Shown here piece by piece: positions 25,018 to 32,790 of a DNA stretch of 64,000 bases (its first letter is position 1; each line of letters starts with the position of its first letter). The notes under the pieces were generated by a model, which was not told the DNA's origin, did not search any database, and saw only the letters and a program-made list of their open reading frames with translations. This DNA comes from JAIBJN01 sp963839745. GTDB lineage: Bacteria > Actinomycetota > Thermoleophilia > Gaiellales > Gaiellaceae. The stretch is from positions 372,001 to 436,000 of the forward strand of contig CAWIWC010000010.1 of NCBI GenBank assembly GCA_963839745.1, read 5' to 3'. Both the position numbers and the translations under genes were made by a program.

Positions 25018-26541
25018 CTAGCACGCCCTCGCCCGGTAAAGGGCGGGGACGGTGCGGAGAATCAGCTTCAGGTCGTTCAGCCCGGACCACGTCGTGACGT
25101 AGACGTAATCGAGCCTGACCATCTCTTCGAACGGGATGTCGTCGCGGCCGAGAACCTGCCAGAGGCCGGTGATGCCCGGCTTCAGGTTGAGGCGCTGCCG
25201 GCGCCAGTCGACGACGTGCTGATCCTCCTCGAGAATGAGGGGACGGGGGCCGACGAGGCTCATCTCGCCACGGACGACGTTGATGAGCTGCGGCAGCTCG
25301 TCGATGGAGAAGCGGCGAAGCCAGCTGCCCGAGCGAGTGACGCGCGGGTCGTTGGGGATCTTGAACATGCGAGAGTCGCCGCCGTTGCCGTTGTGCTTGT
25401 TGAGGGCGACGAGCTCGTGCTTGCGGGCATCCGCATCCAGGTCCATGGTGCGGAACTTGAAGATCTCGAAGGTCTGGTCGCCGGCGCCCATCCGCAGCTG
25501 GCGGAAGAAGACGGGGCCGCGGGAGTCGAGCTTGATCCAGACCGCGACGGCGGCGAAGAGCGGCGCGAGGAGCACGAGCCCGGTGATCGAGAGCGCCAGG
25601 TCCATCGTCCGCTTGAGCGCCTTGGACGAGCGCGAGAGGCGGAGCGCCGGGAGCCCGATGAGTGGGAGGCCCTCCGCCGTGTGGATGCCGACGTTCGTCC
25701 CGATGACCTCGAAGAAGCGAGGGACGAGGTCGATCTGGATGTCGAGGTCCTTGAGGTCGCGGATCAGGTTGAGCATCTCCTCGTGCGAGTCGTTCGAGAA
25801 GGCGACGATCACGCGCTCGACATCGAGGATCTGAACCATCTGCGGGAGCTGCCCGAGCCCGCCGAGCAGGGCGATGTCCGAGAGGCCCGAGTGGCGGTCC
25901 TTGGGCTGGTCGTCGACGAAGCCGACGAGGTTGAGCCCGTACTCGGGATGCTGGCGCAGCTTCTTGGCGACGAGCTGGCCGACGTCGCCGGCGCCCACGA
26001 TGATCGTGTTCTGGACATAGGCGAGGTGGCGCCGCGCAAGTCCGCGGGCGATCGCCCGGCCGATGGTGATCGCGGCGATGGCGAAGAGCCAGAAGCCGAG
26101 GAGCCTGGCGAAACCGGGGTCGGCGCGATGCGTGACAGCGGCGAAGGCGAAGAAGAGCCAGCTTCCGACCGTGACCAGGTGGAGGACCCCGACGAGATCG
26201 TCGGCGGTCGAGTGGTCGGTGCGCTCCTCGTCGTAGTCGTAGAGGCCGTAGAGCTTGGCGACGACGACCCAGGCCGGCAGGCTCAGGCAGAAGATGAGCA
26301 GCTCGATCTGCGAGCTGACCACGTCCTTCTGAACCGTCTCGCCGAAGACGAAGGTGGCTGCGAGGAAAGCGAGGGTCAACCCGACGAGGTCGGCGACCAC
26401 GAGCATTCGCCGCACGAGCCAGCCGCGCCGCAGGCGCACCCCACTCGAGCGCCGCCGCTCGAGGATGTGCAGCGTCCTCTGGTCGAGGACGACCGGCCCC
26501 TCACTCGACGCAGAGCCGACGAAAGGCTCAACAGTGCTCAT
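25018..26541 (-). CDS. Polyprenyl glycosylphosphotransferase (WbaP/WcaJ-type initiating transferase)
   Basis: A 507-aa membrane enzyme that starts a glycan by transferring sugar-1-phosphate to undecaprenyl phosphate. The N-terminal half has about four helices (MLVVADLVGLTLAFLAATFVF onward) and a Rossmann-like CoA-binding segment (NTIIVGAGDVGQLVAKKL). The C-terminal bacterial sugar transferase domain contains KRTMDLALSITGLVLLAPLF, FKFRTMDLDAD, FSIDELPQLINVVRGEMSLVGPRP and KPGITGLWQVLGR. It heads the minus-strand polysaccharide genes; 40 nt separate it from WecB. Its Shine-Dalgarno run lies in a possible leader hairpin. Confidence 0.93.
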   Translation of the reverse strand: MSTVEPFVGSASSEGPVVLDQRTLHILERRRSSGVRLRRGWLVRRMLVVADLVGLTLAFLAATFVFGETVQKDVVSSQIELLIFCLSLPAWVVVAKLYGLYDYDEERTDHSTADDLVGVLHLVTVGSWLFFAFAAVTHRADPGFARLLGFWLFAIAAITIGRAIARGLARRHLAYVQNTIIVGAGDVGQLVAKKLRQHPEYGLNLVGFVDDQPKDRHSGLSDIALLGGLGQLPQMVQILDVERVIVAFSNDSHEEMLNLIRDLKDLDIQIDLVPRFFEVIGTNVGIHTAEGLPLIGLPALRLSRSSKALKRTMDLALSITGLVLLAPLFAAVAVWIKLDSRGPVFFRQLRMGAGDQTFEIFKFRTMDLDADARKHELVALNKHNGNGGDSRMFKIPNDPRVTRSGSWLRRFSIDELPQLINVVRGEMSLVGPRPLILEEDQHVVDWRRQRLNLKPGITGLWQVLGRDDIPFEEMVRLDYVYVTTWSGLNDLKLILRTVPALYRARAC

Positions 26542-26547
26542 TTGCCG

Positions 26548-26566
26548 GGCCCCCCTGGCCGGGGCC
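26548..26566 (-). promoter_or_regulatory. Leader hairpin covering the sugar-transferase Shine-Dalgarno
   Basis: On the minus strand GGCCCC (26566-26561) can pair with GGGGCC (26553-26548) across a 7-nt loop. The G-run that would serve as ribosome binding site lies in the 3' arm, 8 nt before ATG 26541. A hairpin here could limit translation of the initiating transferase. The rest of the 231-nt gap up to 26772 shows no gene and no clear promoter. Folding is inferred by eye only. Confidence 0.35.
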
Positions 26567-26772
26567 TTCTACCTGACCCGCATGTTGCCGCATTTCCACT
26601 CCCCTAGTAGTGACGCCTCCCCCCGAGCACGCTTCTCCCTAACGTCCTCAGGCTCTTCCGAACCTACAAGTCATGCGAAGTTCCGGCAATGAACGAATGG
26701 ACGGCCCGCGCGCCGGGTTTCTTCCACCATGCTGAACTTTCGACTAGGCTCAACCGCGACGTGGCGCCCCGG

Positions 26773-27921
26773 TCAGCCGATAACGGCCGCCAGCGCGATC
26801 GTCAGCACCGGGACGAGCAGCACGCCCAACGTGAACACCGCGAGCCTCGTTCTGCTGCGCGTGATGGCCGTCTGCATCCCCCAGAGCGCGCTCCAGACCG
26901 TCGGGTACGCGAGCGCCAGGAGCAGGATGCTGAGCGAGCCCGCCGCGATCACCTCGGCGAGCACGACCCGCACCGCCGCCGGCGAGTCGAGCGCGAAGGC
27001 CGCGAGCATCGTGTCGCCGAGCGTCGTGATGTTCGCGCCCATGATGTAGGGGAGCACGTACTCCTGCCGGACCATCTTCTTGGCCACGAGCGGGACGAGG
27101 ACCGTGAGCGCGACGGAGACGGACATCGTCACCAGCGCGACCGCGGAGCCGAGCGCGAACATCGGCCACTTGCGGCGCAGCCAGGCGGGCCGGCGGGCGA
27201 CGCGGTCGTCGTCGAGGTCCGGGAGCGCGGTGTCGATGAGCTTGAACGCGAGCAGCAGGACCCCGATGCCCGCGAGGAAGGTGACGAACGCGGGCAGCTC
27301 CTTCGCCCACTCGACGATGTCGCCGTAGACGAAGTCGATCAGGTCGATGAAGCCGGCAGGAAAGCCGAGCTCGAGACCGGCATACGGCTCCCAGGTGAGA
27401 AGCAGCGCGCCGAGCACGGCGGCGGGCAGGTAGACGACCGCGGTCGCCGTGAGTGCCAGGACGGCGGTGGAGACCGGCGCGCGCCGGTGGCCCTCGGCCG
27501 CACGCGCCGCATAGATGACTGCGACCACGAGCACGACGAAGGCCGCGCCGAGCCGCGAGCCGGTGAGCATCGTGAAGCCCTCGAGCTCCGAAAGGCCGCG
27601 GGCGCCTCCCGATTCCTCACCCGCCGCGACGAGCGCGAGGGACGTCGCGGCGACCGGCGAGCCCGAGAGGAGGATCAGCGCGCCGAGCCAGCCGAGGCCG
27701 AGCGTGGAGAGCGCGTTCTCGACCAGGACGCTGCCCGGCTGGAGGACGCCCAGCGCGCCGGCGCCTGTCTTCATCAGTTGGAGCGCTCCGACGAAGAGGA
27801 AGAGGCCGCCCGCGAGCGCGACCCCGCGCTGCATCGTCGGGACGAGCGGTGGCCGTCGACGACGCACAGTCGCCGGGCTCTCGACGGTTCTGGCGGACGC
27901 GGTCACGCTCCTTCCACTCAT
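26773..27921 (-). CDS. Na/Pi-cotransporter-like membrane protein
   Basis: A 382-aa polytopic membrane protein with two inverted repeat-like halves. The first has QRGVALAGGLFLFVGALQLMKTGAGAL and a SGSPVAATSLALVAAG segment; the second has LPYIMGANITTLGDTMLAAF, a close match to the GANIGTT-type substrate-binding repeat of Na+/phosphate cotransporters (NptA/SLC34 class). It most likely imports phosphate or a related anion, but the substrate is not certain. AGGAG six nt before ATG 27921 supports this start. A promoter-like TTGACA-N17-TATGAG overlaps the same start, so a downstream start (GTG 27906 or ATG 27834) cannot be excluded. Confidence 0.75.
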   Translation of the reverse strand: MSGRSVTASARTVESPATVRRRRPPLVPTMQRGVALAGGLFLFVGALQLMKTGAGALGVLQPGSVLVENALSTLGLGWLGALILLSGSPVAATSLALVAAGEESGGARGLSELEGFTMLTGSRLGAAFVVLVVAVIYAARAAEGHRRAPVSTAVLALTATAVVYLPAAVLGALLLTWEPYAGLELGFPAGFIDLIDFVYGDIVEWAKELPAFVTFLAGIGVLLLAFKLIDTALPDLDDDRVARRPAWLRRKWPMFALGSAVALVTMSVSVALTVLVPLVAKKMVRQEYVLPYIMGANITTLGDTMLAAFALDSPAAVRVVLAEVIAAGSLSILLLALAYPTVWSALWGMQTAITRSRTRLAVFTLGVLLVPVLTIALAAVIG

Positions 27922-27945
27922 AGGACACTCCTGTGAGAGTGTCAA
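27917..27945 (-). promoter_or_regulatory. Promoter-like element with inverted-repeat operator, Na/Pi transporter
   Basis: On the minus strand a perfect -35 box TTGACA (27945-27940) is followed after 17 nt by TATGAG (27922-27917). The spacer holds an inverted repeat, GACACTC and GAGTGTC separated by 6 nt on the plus strand (27924-27943). The ACACTC-N7-AGTGTC core is identical to that before the RHH gene at 12976-13209. A repressor on this site would block the promoter. The TATGAG box includes the proposed ATG, so promoter and start codon predictions conflict. Confidence 0.5.
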
Positions 27946-28100
27946 CGACGAGACGCCTGGCGGCACGCGCCACGCTCGACGAGCTCCGCGACGACCTCAC
28001 GCCTGAGCGCGTCGAGAGCTGGGGGCGCAAGCTGCGCCGCTCGGCCCGTGCCGTTCGCAACGCGTTCGTGCGCCGGTCGGACCACGAACGCAGCGGCTAG
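27933..28100 (+). CDS. Possible 55-aa basic protein, doubtful
   Basis: A short plus-strand frame from GTG 27933 to TAG 28100 reads STTRRLAARATLDELRDDL and later ESWGRKLRRSARAVRNAFVRR: an acidic-basic helical peptide of 55 aa, divergent from the Na/Pi transporter and opposite in strand to the B2 gene. It has no clear ribosome binding site and no homology I recognise. It occupies the only gap beside the lasso-type B2 gene but lacks precursor-peptide hallmarks such as a conserved leader YxxP or a Gly/Asp-Glu ring. It may simply be an open frame in GC-rich DNA. Confidence 0.2.
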   Translation: MRVSTTRRLAARATLDELRDDLTPERVESWGRKLRRSARAVRNAFVRRSDHERSG

Positions 28101-28501
28101 CTGAAGCGGGCGAGCTCGTCGTGCCCGGACCGCCCCGGCGGCGGCCCGACGTCGACTCCGCCGAGCTCGACCCACGCGTGCGCGTCCTTGTCCGTCGGCC
28201 GGGCGGGCAGCCCGATGACCAGCTCCGCGTCGTCGTCCTGCTCACGCAGGAGGCGGTAGAGGACGAGCGCGTTGACGAGGCAGCGCGGCCGGCGGCTGCC
28301 GATCCTCAGGCTGCGGTCGACCGCGTGGCTGAGCTTCGCCGCGGAGTGGCGGTCGCGCCGGGGTGAGCCCGGCTTGCCGAAGCGGGCGACGAAGGCCGGC
28401 AGCGGCTCGCGCCGGAGCCCGACGAGCACCCTCGCGAGGAGCGCCCAGATCCGCAGGGCGAGCGCGGCCTTCGCGCGCAGGGGGAGAGGGGCCTCAGACA
28501 C
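28097..28501 (-). CDS. Lasso peptide biosynthesis B2-type transglutaminase-like protease
   Basis: A 134-aa protein of the family that cleaves the leader from lasso precursors (McjB C-terminal/B2 domain). The N-terminus is PLPLRAKAALALRIWALLARVLVGL, the catalytic cysteine is in RRPRCLVNALVLYRLLREQ, and the histidine and aspartate are in DKDAHAWVELGGVDVG, so the Cys-His-Asp triad is present. GTG 28501 lies 7 nt inside the end of the kinase-like gene, implying coupling. No precursor, B1/PqqD recognition protein or lasso cyclase is seen beside it. Orphan B2-like proteins occur in other clusters, so a lasso product should not be assumed. Confidence 0.75.
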   Translation of the reverse strand: MSEAPLPLRAKAALALRIWALLARVLVGLRREPLPAFVARFGKPGSPRRDRHSAAKLSHAVDRSLRIGSRRPRCLVNALVLYRLLREQDDDAELVIGLPARPTDKDAHAWVELGGVDVGPPPGRSGHDELARFS

Positions 28502-28889
28502 CGGCGAGCACCAGCTCCAGATGATCGTCGATCGCCCCGAGGTCGAGCGGCCGGCGCAGGCGGCTAACCGGGATCGTGGCCGCAAGATCCGTGACGCCCG
28601 CGAACGAGCGCCCGACGTCGTCCTCCGTCGCGCCGCACGCACGTCGTGTCCTCGCTCAGCACGCGGTGGCCTGCGCGGTGGAACGCCGCGGCCATGGTCG
28701 TCTTTCCGTAGGTCCGCGGCGCCGCGACGATGACCGCGCCCTTGCCCGTCTCGACCGCGGCCGCGTGCAGGGGCAGGTCACCGCGTGCGAGGAAGCAGAG
28801 GAGGGAGGGGATGCCCGCGCGAGGCCTTCGCCCTTCGGCTGCACGGCGGCGGGGCCGTCCGCGAACGGGCGACGCGCCTCGGACGCCAT
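28494..28889 (-). pseudogene. HPr-kinase-like (lasso-kinase-type) P-loop gene, frameshifted and short
   Basis: From ATG 28889 the frame reads MASEARRPFADGPAAVQPKG, then shifts near 28810 to GIPSLLCFLARGDLPLHAAAVETG and the P-loop region VIVAAPRTYGKTTMAAAFHRAGHRVLSEDTT. It shifts again near 28610 to GRSFAGVTDLAATIPVSR and ends VLAGV. LHAAAVE followed by a GKTT loop and SED is the pattern of the HPr serine kinase C-terminal domain used by lasso-peptide kinases. The whole is only about 130 codons, whereas such kinases are usually about twice as long, with missing sequence before the P-loop and after SED. It may be a decayed remnant or a mis-assembly. Confidence 0.5.
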
Positions 28890-29599
28890 CAGAAGTCGAC
28901 GACCAGCCCGTCGTGCGCCACCGCAACGCCGTCGGGCGGCGGGAGCTCGATAGGCCGGTGGGTCAGCAGGATCCTCCCGTCGGCGGCTGCCAGTGCCTCG
29001 GTGGCGGAGAGGTGGCCGCGGGGCAGGCCGTCGTCGGTGCCGTCGGCCAGCGTCGCCTCGCAGAGGAATAGGTCGGCGCCGCGCGCGAGGTCGGCCAGCT
29101 CGTCCGAGGGCGCCGAGTCACCCGAGTAGGCGAGCGTCGAGCCGTCGTGCGTGACCCGGAAGCCGTGCGAGCCGAGCTCGTAGTGCGGGAGCCGACAGGC
29201 GTGCACCTCGAAGCCCGCGGCGGTGAACGTCACGCCCGGCTCGAATTCGCGCAACTCGAAGGCCACCTCGAACATGTCGTCGTTCCCCCAGCGCGAGGCG
29301 AACTCGTGCAGCTGGCCGGTGCCGCCCGGCGGGAGCCAGAGCGAGCAGGCGATCCGGTGCTCCTGCGGGCCGTAGGCGTTCAGCCAGGCCCAGGGCACGA
29401 GGTCGCCCCAGTGGTCGAGGTGGAAGTGGGTGATGGCGATCGACGCCGGGTAGAGCTCGAGCTCTCGCAGGCGCCCGAGGACGCCGGGCCCGCAGTCGAG
29501 GAGAAGGGTGCTCTCGCCCTCCAGGAGGTATCCGGACTGCGCGCTTCCGGGGTTCGGCCAGGCGGGGGAGGAGCCGATGACGGTCAGGCGCACCTCCAT
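28889..29599 (-). CDS. MBL-fold metallo-hydrolase (RNase Z-like)
   Basis: A 236-aa metallo-beta-lactamase-fold protein. It starts MEVRLTVIGSSPAWPNPGSA, the metal-binding motif is ITHFHLDHWGDLVPW, and later ligands are in CRLPHYELGSHGF (His), AYSGDSAPSDEL (Asp) and GHLSATEALAAA plus ILLTHRP. The arrangement resembles ElaC/RNase Z and related phosphodiesterases acting on nucleic acid or small esters. ATG 29599 is chosen because homologues begin at this residue; 29614 would overlap the divergent B12-binding gene. Its stop and the kinase-like ATG overlap (TGATG). Confidence 0.88.
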   Translation of the reverse strand: MEVRLTVIGSSPAWPNPGSAQSGYLLEGESTLLLDCGPGVLGRLRELELYPASIAITHFHLDHWGDLVPWAWLNAYGPQEHRIACSLWLPPGGTGQLHEFASRWGNDDMFEVAFELREFEPGVTFTAAGFEVHACRLPHYELGSHGFRVTHDGSTLAYSGDSAPSDELADLARGADLFLCEATLADGTDDGLPRGHLSATEALAAADGRILLTHRPIELPPPDGVAVAHDGLVVDF

Positions 29600-29612
29600 A
29601 TACTGGCGCACC

Positions 29613-30014
29613 ATGGCCAGGAAGATCCGGGTCGTGATCGCGAAGCCGGGGCTTGACGGTCACGACAGGGGTGCGAAGATCATCGCCCGAGCGCTCAGGG
29701 ACGCCGGGATGGAGGTCATTTACACGGGTCTCCACCAGACGCCGGAGCAGATCGTGGAGACCGCGATCCAGGAGGACGCGGACGCCGTCGGCATCTCCAT
29801 CCTCTCCGGCGCCCACATGACGCTCGTGCCGCGGATCCTCGACGGCCTGCGCGAGAACGGGGTCGAGGACGTGCTCGTCGTCGTCGGCGGCACGATCCCG
29901 CGCGAGGACGTCCTCGCGCTCAAGGAGCAGGGCGTCGCCGAGATCTTCACGCCGGGCGCGCCGGTCTCCGAGATCGTCGACTTCCTCCGGGCGAACGTCC
30001 CCGTCGGGGCCTAG
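29613..30014 (+). CDS. Stand-alone cobalamin-binding domain protein (methylmalonyl-CoA mutase C-terminal type)
   Basis: A 133-aa B12-binding domain. RVVIAKPGLDGHDRGAKIIA contains the DxHxxG cobalamin lower-ligand motif. GMEVIYTGLHQTPEQIV, VGISILSGAHMTL and VVVGGTIPREDV match the flavodoxin-like fold of the small subunit of (methylmalonyl/isobutyryl/ethylmalonyl)-CoA mutases. The large mutase subunit is not adjacent and should lie elsewhere. The gene overlaps the enoyl-CoA hydratase start by 1 nt (TAGTG), suggesting a shared acyl-CoA/propionate-type pathway. Short length is normal for the separate-subunit form. Confidence 0.9.
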   Translation: MARKIRVVIAKPGLDGHDRGAKIIARALRDAGMEVIYTGLHQTPEQIVETAIQEDADAVGISILSGAHMTLVPRILDGLRENGVEDVLVVVGGTIPREDVLALKEQGVAEIFTPGAPVSEIVDFLRANVPVGA

Positions 30015-30790
30015 TGGCGATCACGGTCGAGCGCGACGGCGGGACCGCGATCGTCACGATCGACCGGCCGGAGGCGATGAACGCGCTCGACCTCGAGCAC
30101 GCCGAGTCCCTCCGGGAGACGCTCGGCGAGCTGCCGCGAGGACGATTCCGCCCGGGTCGTCGTCCTCACCGGGGCGGGTGAGAAGGCGTTCATCGCCGGC
30201 GCGGACATCAAGTACATGCAGGGCCTCGACGTCCTCGAGGCGCGCCGCTGGGGGCAGCTCGGCCACGACTGCGGGAACCTGCTGGAAACGATGCCGAAGC
30301 CGACGATCGCCTCGATCAACGGCTACGCGCTCGGCGGCGGCTGCGAGCTCGCGCTCGCGTGCGACCTGCGGCTCGCATCCTCGAACGCGAAGATCGGCCA
30401 GCCGGAGATCGACCTTGGGATCCTTCCCGGCTGGGGCGGCTCCGTCCGCCTCGCGCGGACGACGACGCTCGGCTTCGCCAAGGAGCTCATCTTCACCGGC
30501 CGCCCCGTGGACGCCGCAGAAGGCGCTCGCAGCACGGGCTCGTCAACGCGGTCTACGAGCCGGGGGAGCTGCGCGAGAAGACCCTCGAGCTCTGCCGCGG
30601 CCTGGAGGCCAAGAGCCCGCTCGCGCTCGCCTACGCGAAGGAGGCCGTGAACCTCTCCCTCCAGGGCCCGCACCGCATGAACCTCGAGGCCGAGGCGCGG
30701 CTCTTCGCCATGCTCTTCTCGAGCGAGGACCAGTCCGAGGGCATGGCCGCCTTCGCCGAGAAGCGCCCGCCCGAGTTCCGCGGCCGCTAG
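30014..30790 (+). CDS. Enoyl-CoA hydratase/isomerase (crotonase family), two frameshifts
   Basis: A crotonase-fold enzyme of about 258 aa after correction. GTG 30014 begins VAITVERDGGTAIVTIDRPE; the frame shifts near 30135 into ARVVVLTGAGEKAFIAGADI, and near 30525 into HGLVNAVYEPGELREKTLEL, ending at 30790. The oxyanion-hole segment GAGEKAFIAGADIKYM and the active-site segments INGYALGGGCELALACDL and EIDLGILPGWGGS are intact, so the enzyme should be functional if the indels are sequencing errors. It hydrates enoyl-CoA in fatty or branched acid oxidation, consistent with nearby ETF genes and the B12-binding gene. Confidence 0.85.
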
Positions 30791-31671
30791 ATCGAGCCCG
30801 AGAAGGTGTCGCAGGCCGCCGGGCGGCCCTCTTCGTAGCCGCGCGAGAACCAGCGGCGGCGCTGCTCGGAGGACCCGTGCGTCCACGACTCCGGGTTCAC
30901 CTGGCCCTGCGTCTGCTCCTGGATGCGGTCGTCGCCGATCGCCGCGGCCGCGTCGAGGCCGGCGTTGATGTCGTCCTGGGTGAGCTGCTCGATCAGGCCG
31001 GTCTCCACCGCGTTGGCGGCCCACACGCCGGCGTAGCAGTCGGCCTGGAGCTCGGCGCGCACGGCCCGGCTCTCCGGGCCCTGGCGGTCGCCGCCGATGC
31101 TCTCGAGGATGCCGAGCTGGTTCTGCACGTGGTGGCCGTACTCGTGCGCGATCACGTAAGCCTGGGCGAACGGCGCCTCGCCCGCGCCGAAGCGCGACTG
31201 GAGCTCGTCGAAGAAGCCGAGGTCGATGTAAACGAGCTGGTCGGCGGGACAGTAGAAGGGGCCAACCTGGGAGGTCGCCGACCCGCAGGCCGTCTCCACC
31301 TGGTCGGTGAAGAAGACGGTGTCGACGTAGGGGTACTGCTCGTCGCTGCGCTCGAAGACGCCGTCCCAGAACTCCTGCGTGCTGTTGACGACGCCGACGA
31401 TGAAGCAGTCCTGGCGCTCGTTTGCGTCGGCGCCCGTCCGGCACTCCTCCGAGACAACGCCGGGGTCGTCGCCCTGCCCGACCTGCTGGTCCTCGAGCGG
31501 GGCGAGCTGTCCGAGCCCACCGCCGCCGGTGAGGAGGCTGAACAGCACATAGATGACGACGACGCCGAGGCCGATGCCACCGCCGCCCACGGCGAGCCCA
31601 CGCCCGCCCCGGCGACCGCGGACGTCCGTGACCTGACCGGGATCGAGCTTCGCGCCCCGCCTGAACCGCAT
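30787..31671 (-). CDS. YpfJ-family neutral zinc metallopeptidase
   Basis: A 294-aa predicted metallopeptidase. It begins MRFRRGAKLDPGQVTDVRG, has one membrane helix near residues 30-48 (GGIGLGVVVIYVLFSLLTGG), and an external catalytic part. VYIDLGFFDELQSRFG, the zinc-binding AYVIAHEYGHHVQNQLG (HExxH) and the downstream RAELQADCYAGVW supply the ligands. The terminal SWTHGSSEQRRRWFSRGYE is typical of the family. Substrate unknown. It converges with the enoyl-CoA hydratase (CTAG overlap) and is divergent from the thiamine operon. Confidence 0.9.
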   Translation of the reverse strand: MRFRRGAKLDPGQVTDVRGRRGGRGLAVGGGGIGLGVVVIYVLFSLLTGGGGLGQLAPLEDQQVGQGDDPGVVSEECRTGADANERQDCFIVGVVNSTQEFWDGVFERSDEQYPYVDTVFFTDQVETACGSATSQVGPFYCPADQLVYIDLGFFDELQSRFGAGEAPFAQAYVIAHEYGHHVQNQLGILESIGGDRQGPESRAVRAELQADCYAGVWAANAVETGLIEQLTQDDINAGLDAAAAIGDDRIQEQTQGQVNPESWTHGSSEQRRRWFSRGYEEGRPAACDTFSGSI

Positions 31672-31723
31672 TGCGGCCTCCCTACCCGGGAGGCCCGGGG
31701 GGCAAGCACCGGTTCGGTACCCT

Positions 31724-31814
31724 GTCCGGAGCGGGAGCCCCTGACGGGGGCTGAGAGGCGGCCACGGAGGCCGCGACCGCCAGCACCTGATCTGGGTCAT
31801 GCCAGCGAAGGGAC
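31724..31814 (+). promoter_or_regulatory. TPP riboswitch (THI element)
   Basis: The conserved CTGAGA (31751-31756), ACCTGATCTGGGT (from about 31785) and ATGCCAGCGAAGGGA (to 31813) are the invariant parts of the thiamine pyrophosphate aptamer, and GTCC (31724-31727) can pair with GGAC (31811-31814) as helix P1. A GGCGGCC/GGCCGC variable arm lies between. The thiG ATG (31819) follows P1 by 4 nt, and its purine-rich ribosome binding site is inside the 3' conserved strand. This predicts translational repression when thiamine pyrophosphate is bound. Confidence 0.93.
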
Positions 31815-31818
31815 GTGA

Positions 31819-32590
31819 ATGAGCACTCAGGATCACCTCGTCATCGCCGGACGCGAGTTTCGGCTCGCGCCTGCTCACCGGCACGGGCAAGTACGACACC
31901 TTCGAGACCATGCGGGAAGCGCTCGGCGCCTCCGGATCGGAGATCGTCACCGTCGCCGTCCGGCGCATCGACCTCGACGCGCCCGGCGACGACATCACCG
32001 CGTACCTGCCCGACGAGGTCCTGCTCCTGCCGAACACGTCGGGCTGCGAGACGGCCGAGGAGGCGGTGCGCACCGCGCGGCTGGCGCGGGCGGGCGGGCT
32101 GCCGGACTGGGTGAAGCTCGAGGTGATCCCCGACCCGCGCTACCTGCTCCCGGATCCGGTCGAGACGCTGCGCGCCGCGGCGCAGCTCGTCGAGGACGGC
32201 TTCACCGTCTTGCCGTACGTCCTGCCGGACCCGGTCCTCCAGAAGAAGCTCGAGGAGGTCGGCTGCGCCACGGTGATGCCGTTGGCCGCGCCGATCGGGA
32301 CGGGCCGCGGGCTCAAGCTGCGCGACACGATCCGGATCATGGTCGAGCAGGCCGAGGTGCCGCTCGTCGTCGACGCCGGCCTGGGCTCGCCCTCGCACGC
32401 CGCCGAGGCGATGGAGATGGGCGCCGACGCCGTCCTCGTCAACACGGCCATCGCGCGGGCCGGCGACCCGGTCGCCATGGCAGGGGCCTTCCGGCTCGCG
32501 GTCGAGGCGGGCCGCGCCGCCTTCGAGGCCGGGATCATGGAGGAGCAGGCGCAGGCCCAGCCGTCGAGCCCGGTCGGGGGAACGGTTTGA
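31819..32590 (+). CDS. thiG: Thiazole synthase, frameshift near codon 15
   Basis: ThiG forms the thiazole phosphate ring of thiamine from 1-deoxy-xylulose 5-phosphate, dehydroglycine and ThiS thiocarboxylate. ATG 31819 reads MSTQDHLVIAGREF, then the frame shifts near 31862 and continues as LTGTGKYDTFETMREALGAS. The rest is intact: LLLPNTSGCETAEEAVRTA, VKLEVIPDPRYLLPD with the Schiff-base lysine region, VMPLAAPIGTG, and VVDAGLGSPSHAAEAMEMGADAVL. Corrected length (~256 aa) is normal. The shift is probably a sequencing error. Stop overlaps the thiS start (TTGA). Confidence 0.92.
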
Positions 32591-32790
32591 CCTCGATCGT
32601 CGTCAACGGCAAGGACGAGGCCCTGCAGGAGGGCGACACGGTCTCGGCCCTGCTGGAGCGCCTCGGCCTCGGGGCGCGCTACGCGCTCGTGGAGCGGAAC
32701 GGCGAGCCGGTCGAGCGCTCGCGCTACTCCGAGGTCAGGCTCGAGGACGGCGATCGCCTCGTCGTCGCGCGGCCCGTTGCCGGCGGCTGA
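32587..32790 (+). CDS. thiS: Sulfur carrier protein ThiS
   Basis: A 67-aa ubiquitin-like sulfur carrier for thiazole synthesis. It begins TSIVVNGKDEALQEGDTV, continues LLERLGLGARYALVERNGEPVERS and ends in VARPVAGG, the Gly-Gly C-terminus that becomes a thiocarboxylate. TTG 32587 lies in the thiG stop and the gene overlaps the thiE start by 14 nt. Gene order G-S-E differs from the common thiO-S-G order but is a known actinobacterial variant. Confidence 0.9.
   Translation: MTSIVVNGKDEALQEGDTVSALLERLGLGARYALVERNGEPVERSRYSEVRLEDGDRLVVARPVAGG

Noticed and set aside
27933..28100. The 55-aa ORF as a lasso precursor peptide.
   Set aside because: Wrong strand relative to B2, no leader motif, no plausible Gly/Cys/Ala-1 core with Asp/Glu at 7-9, and no ribosome binding site.
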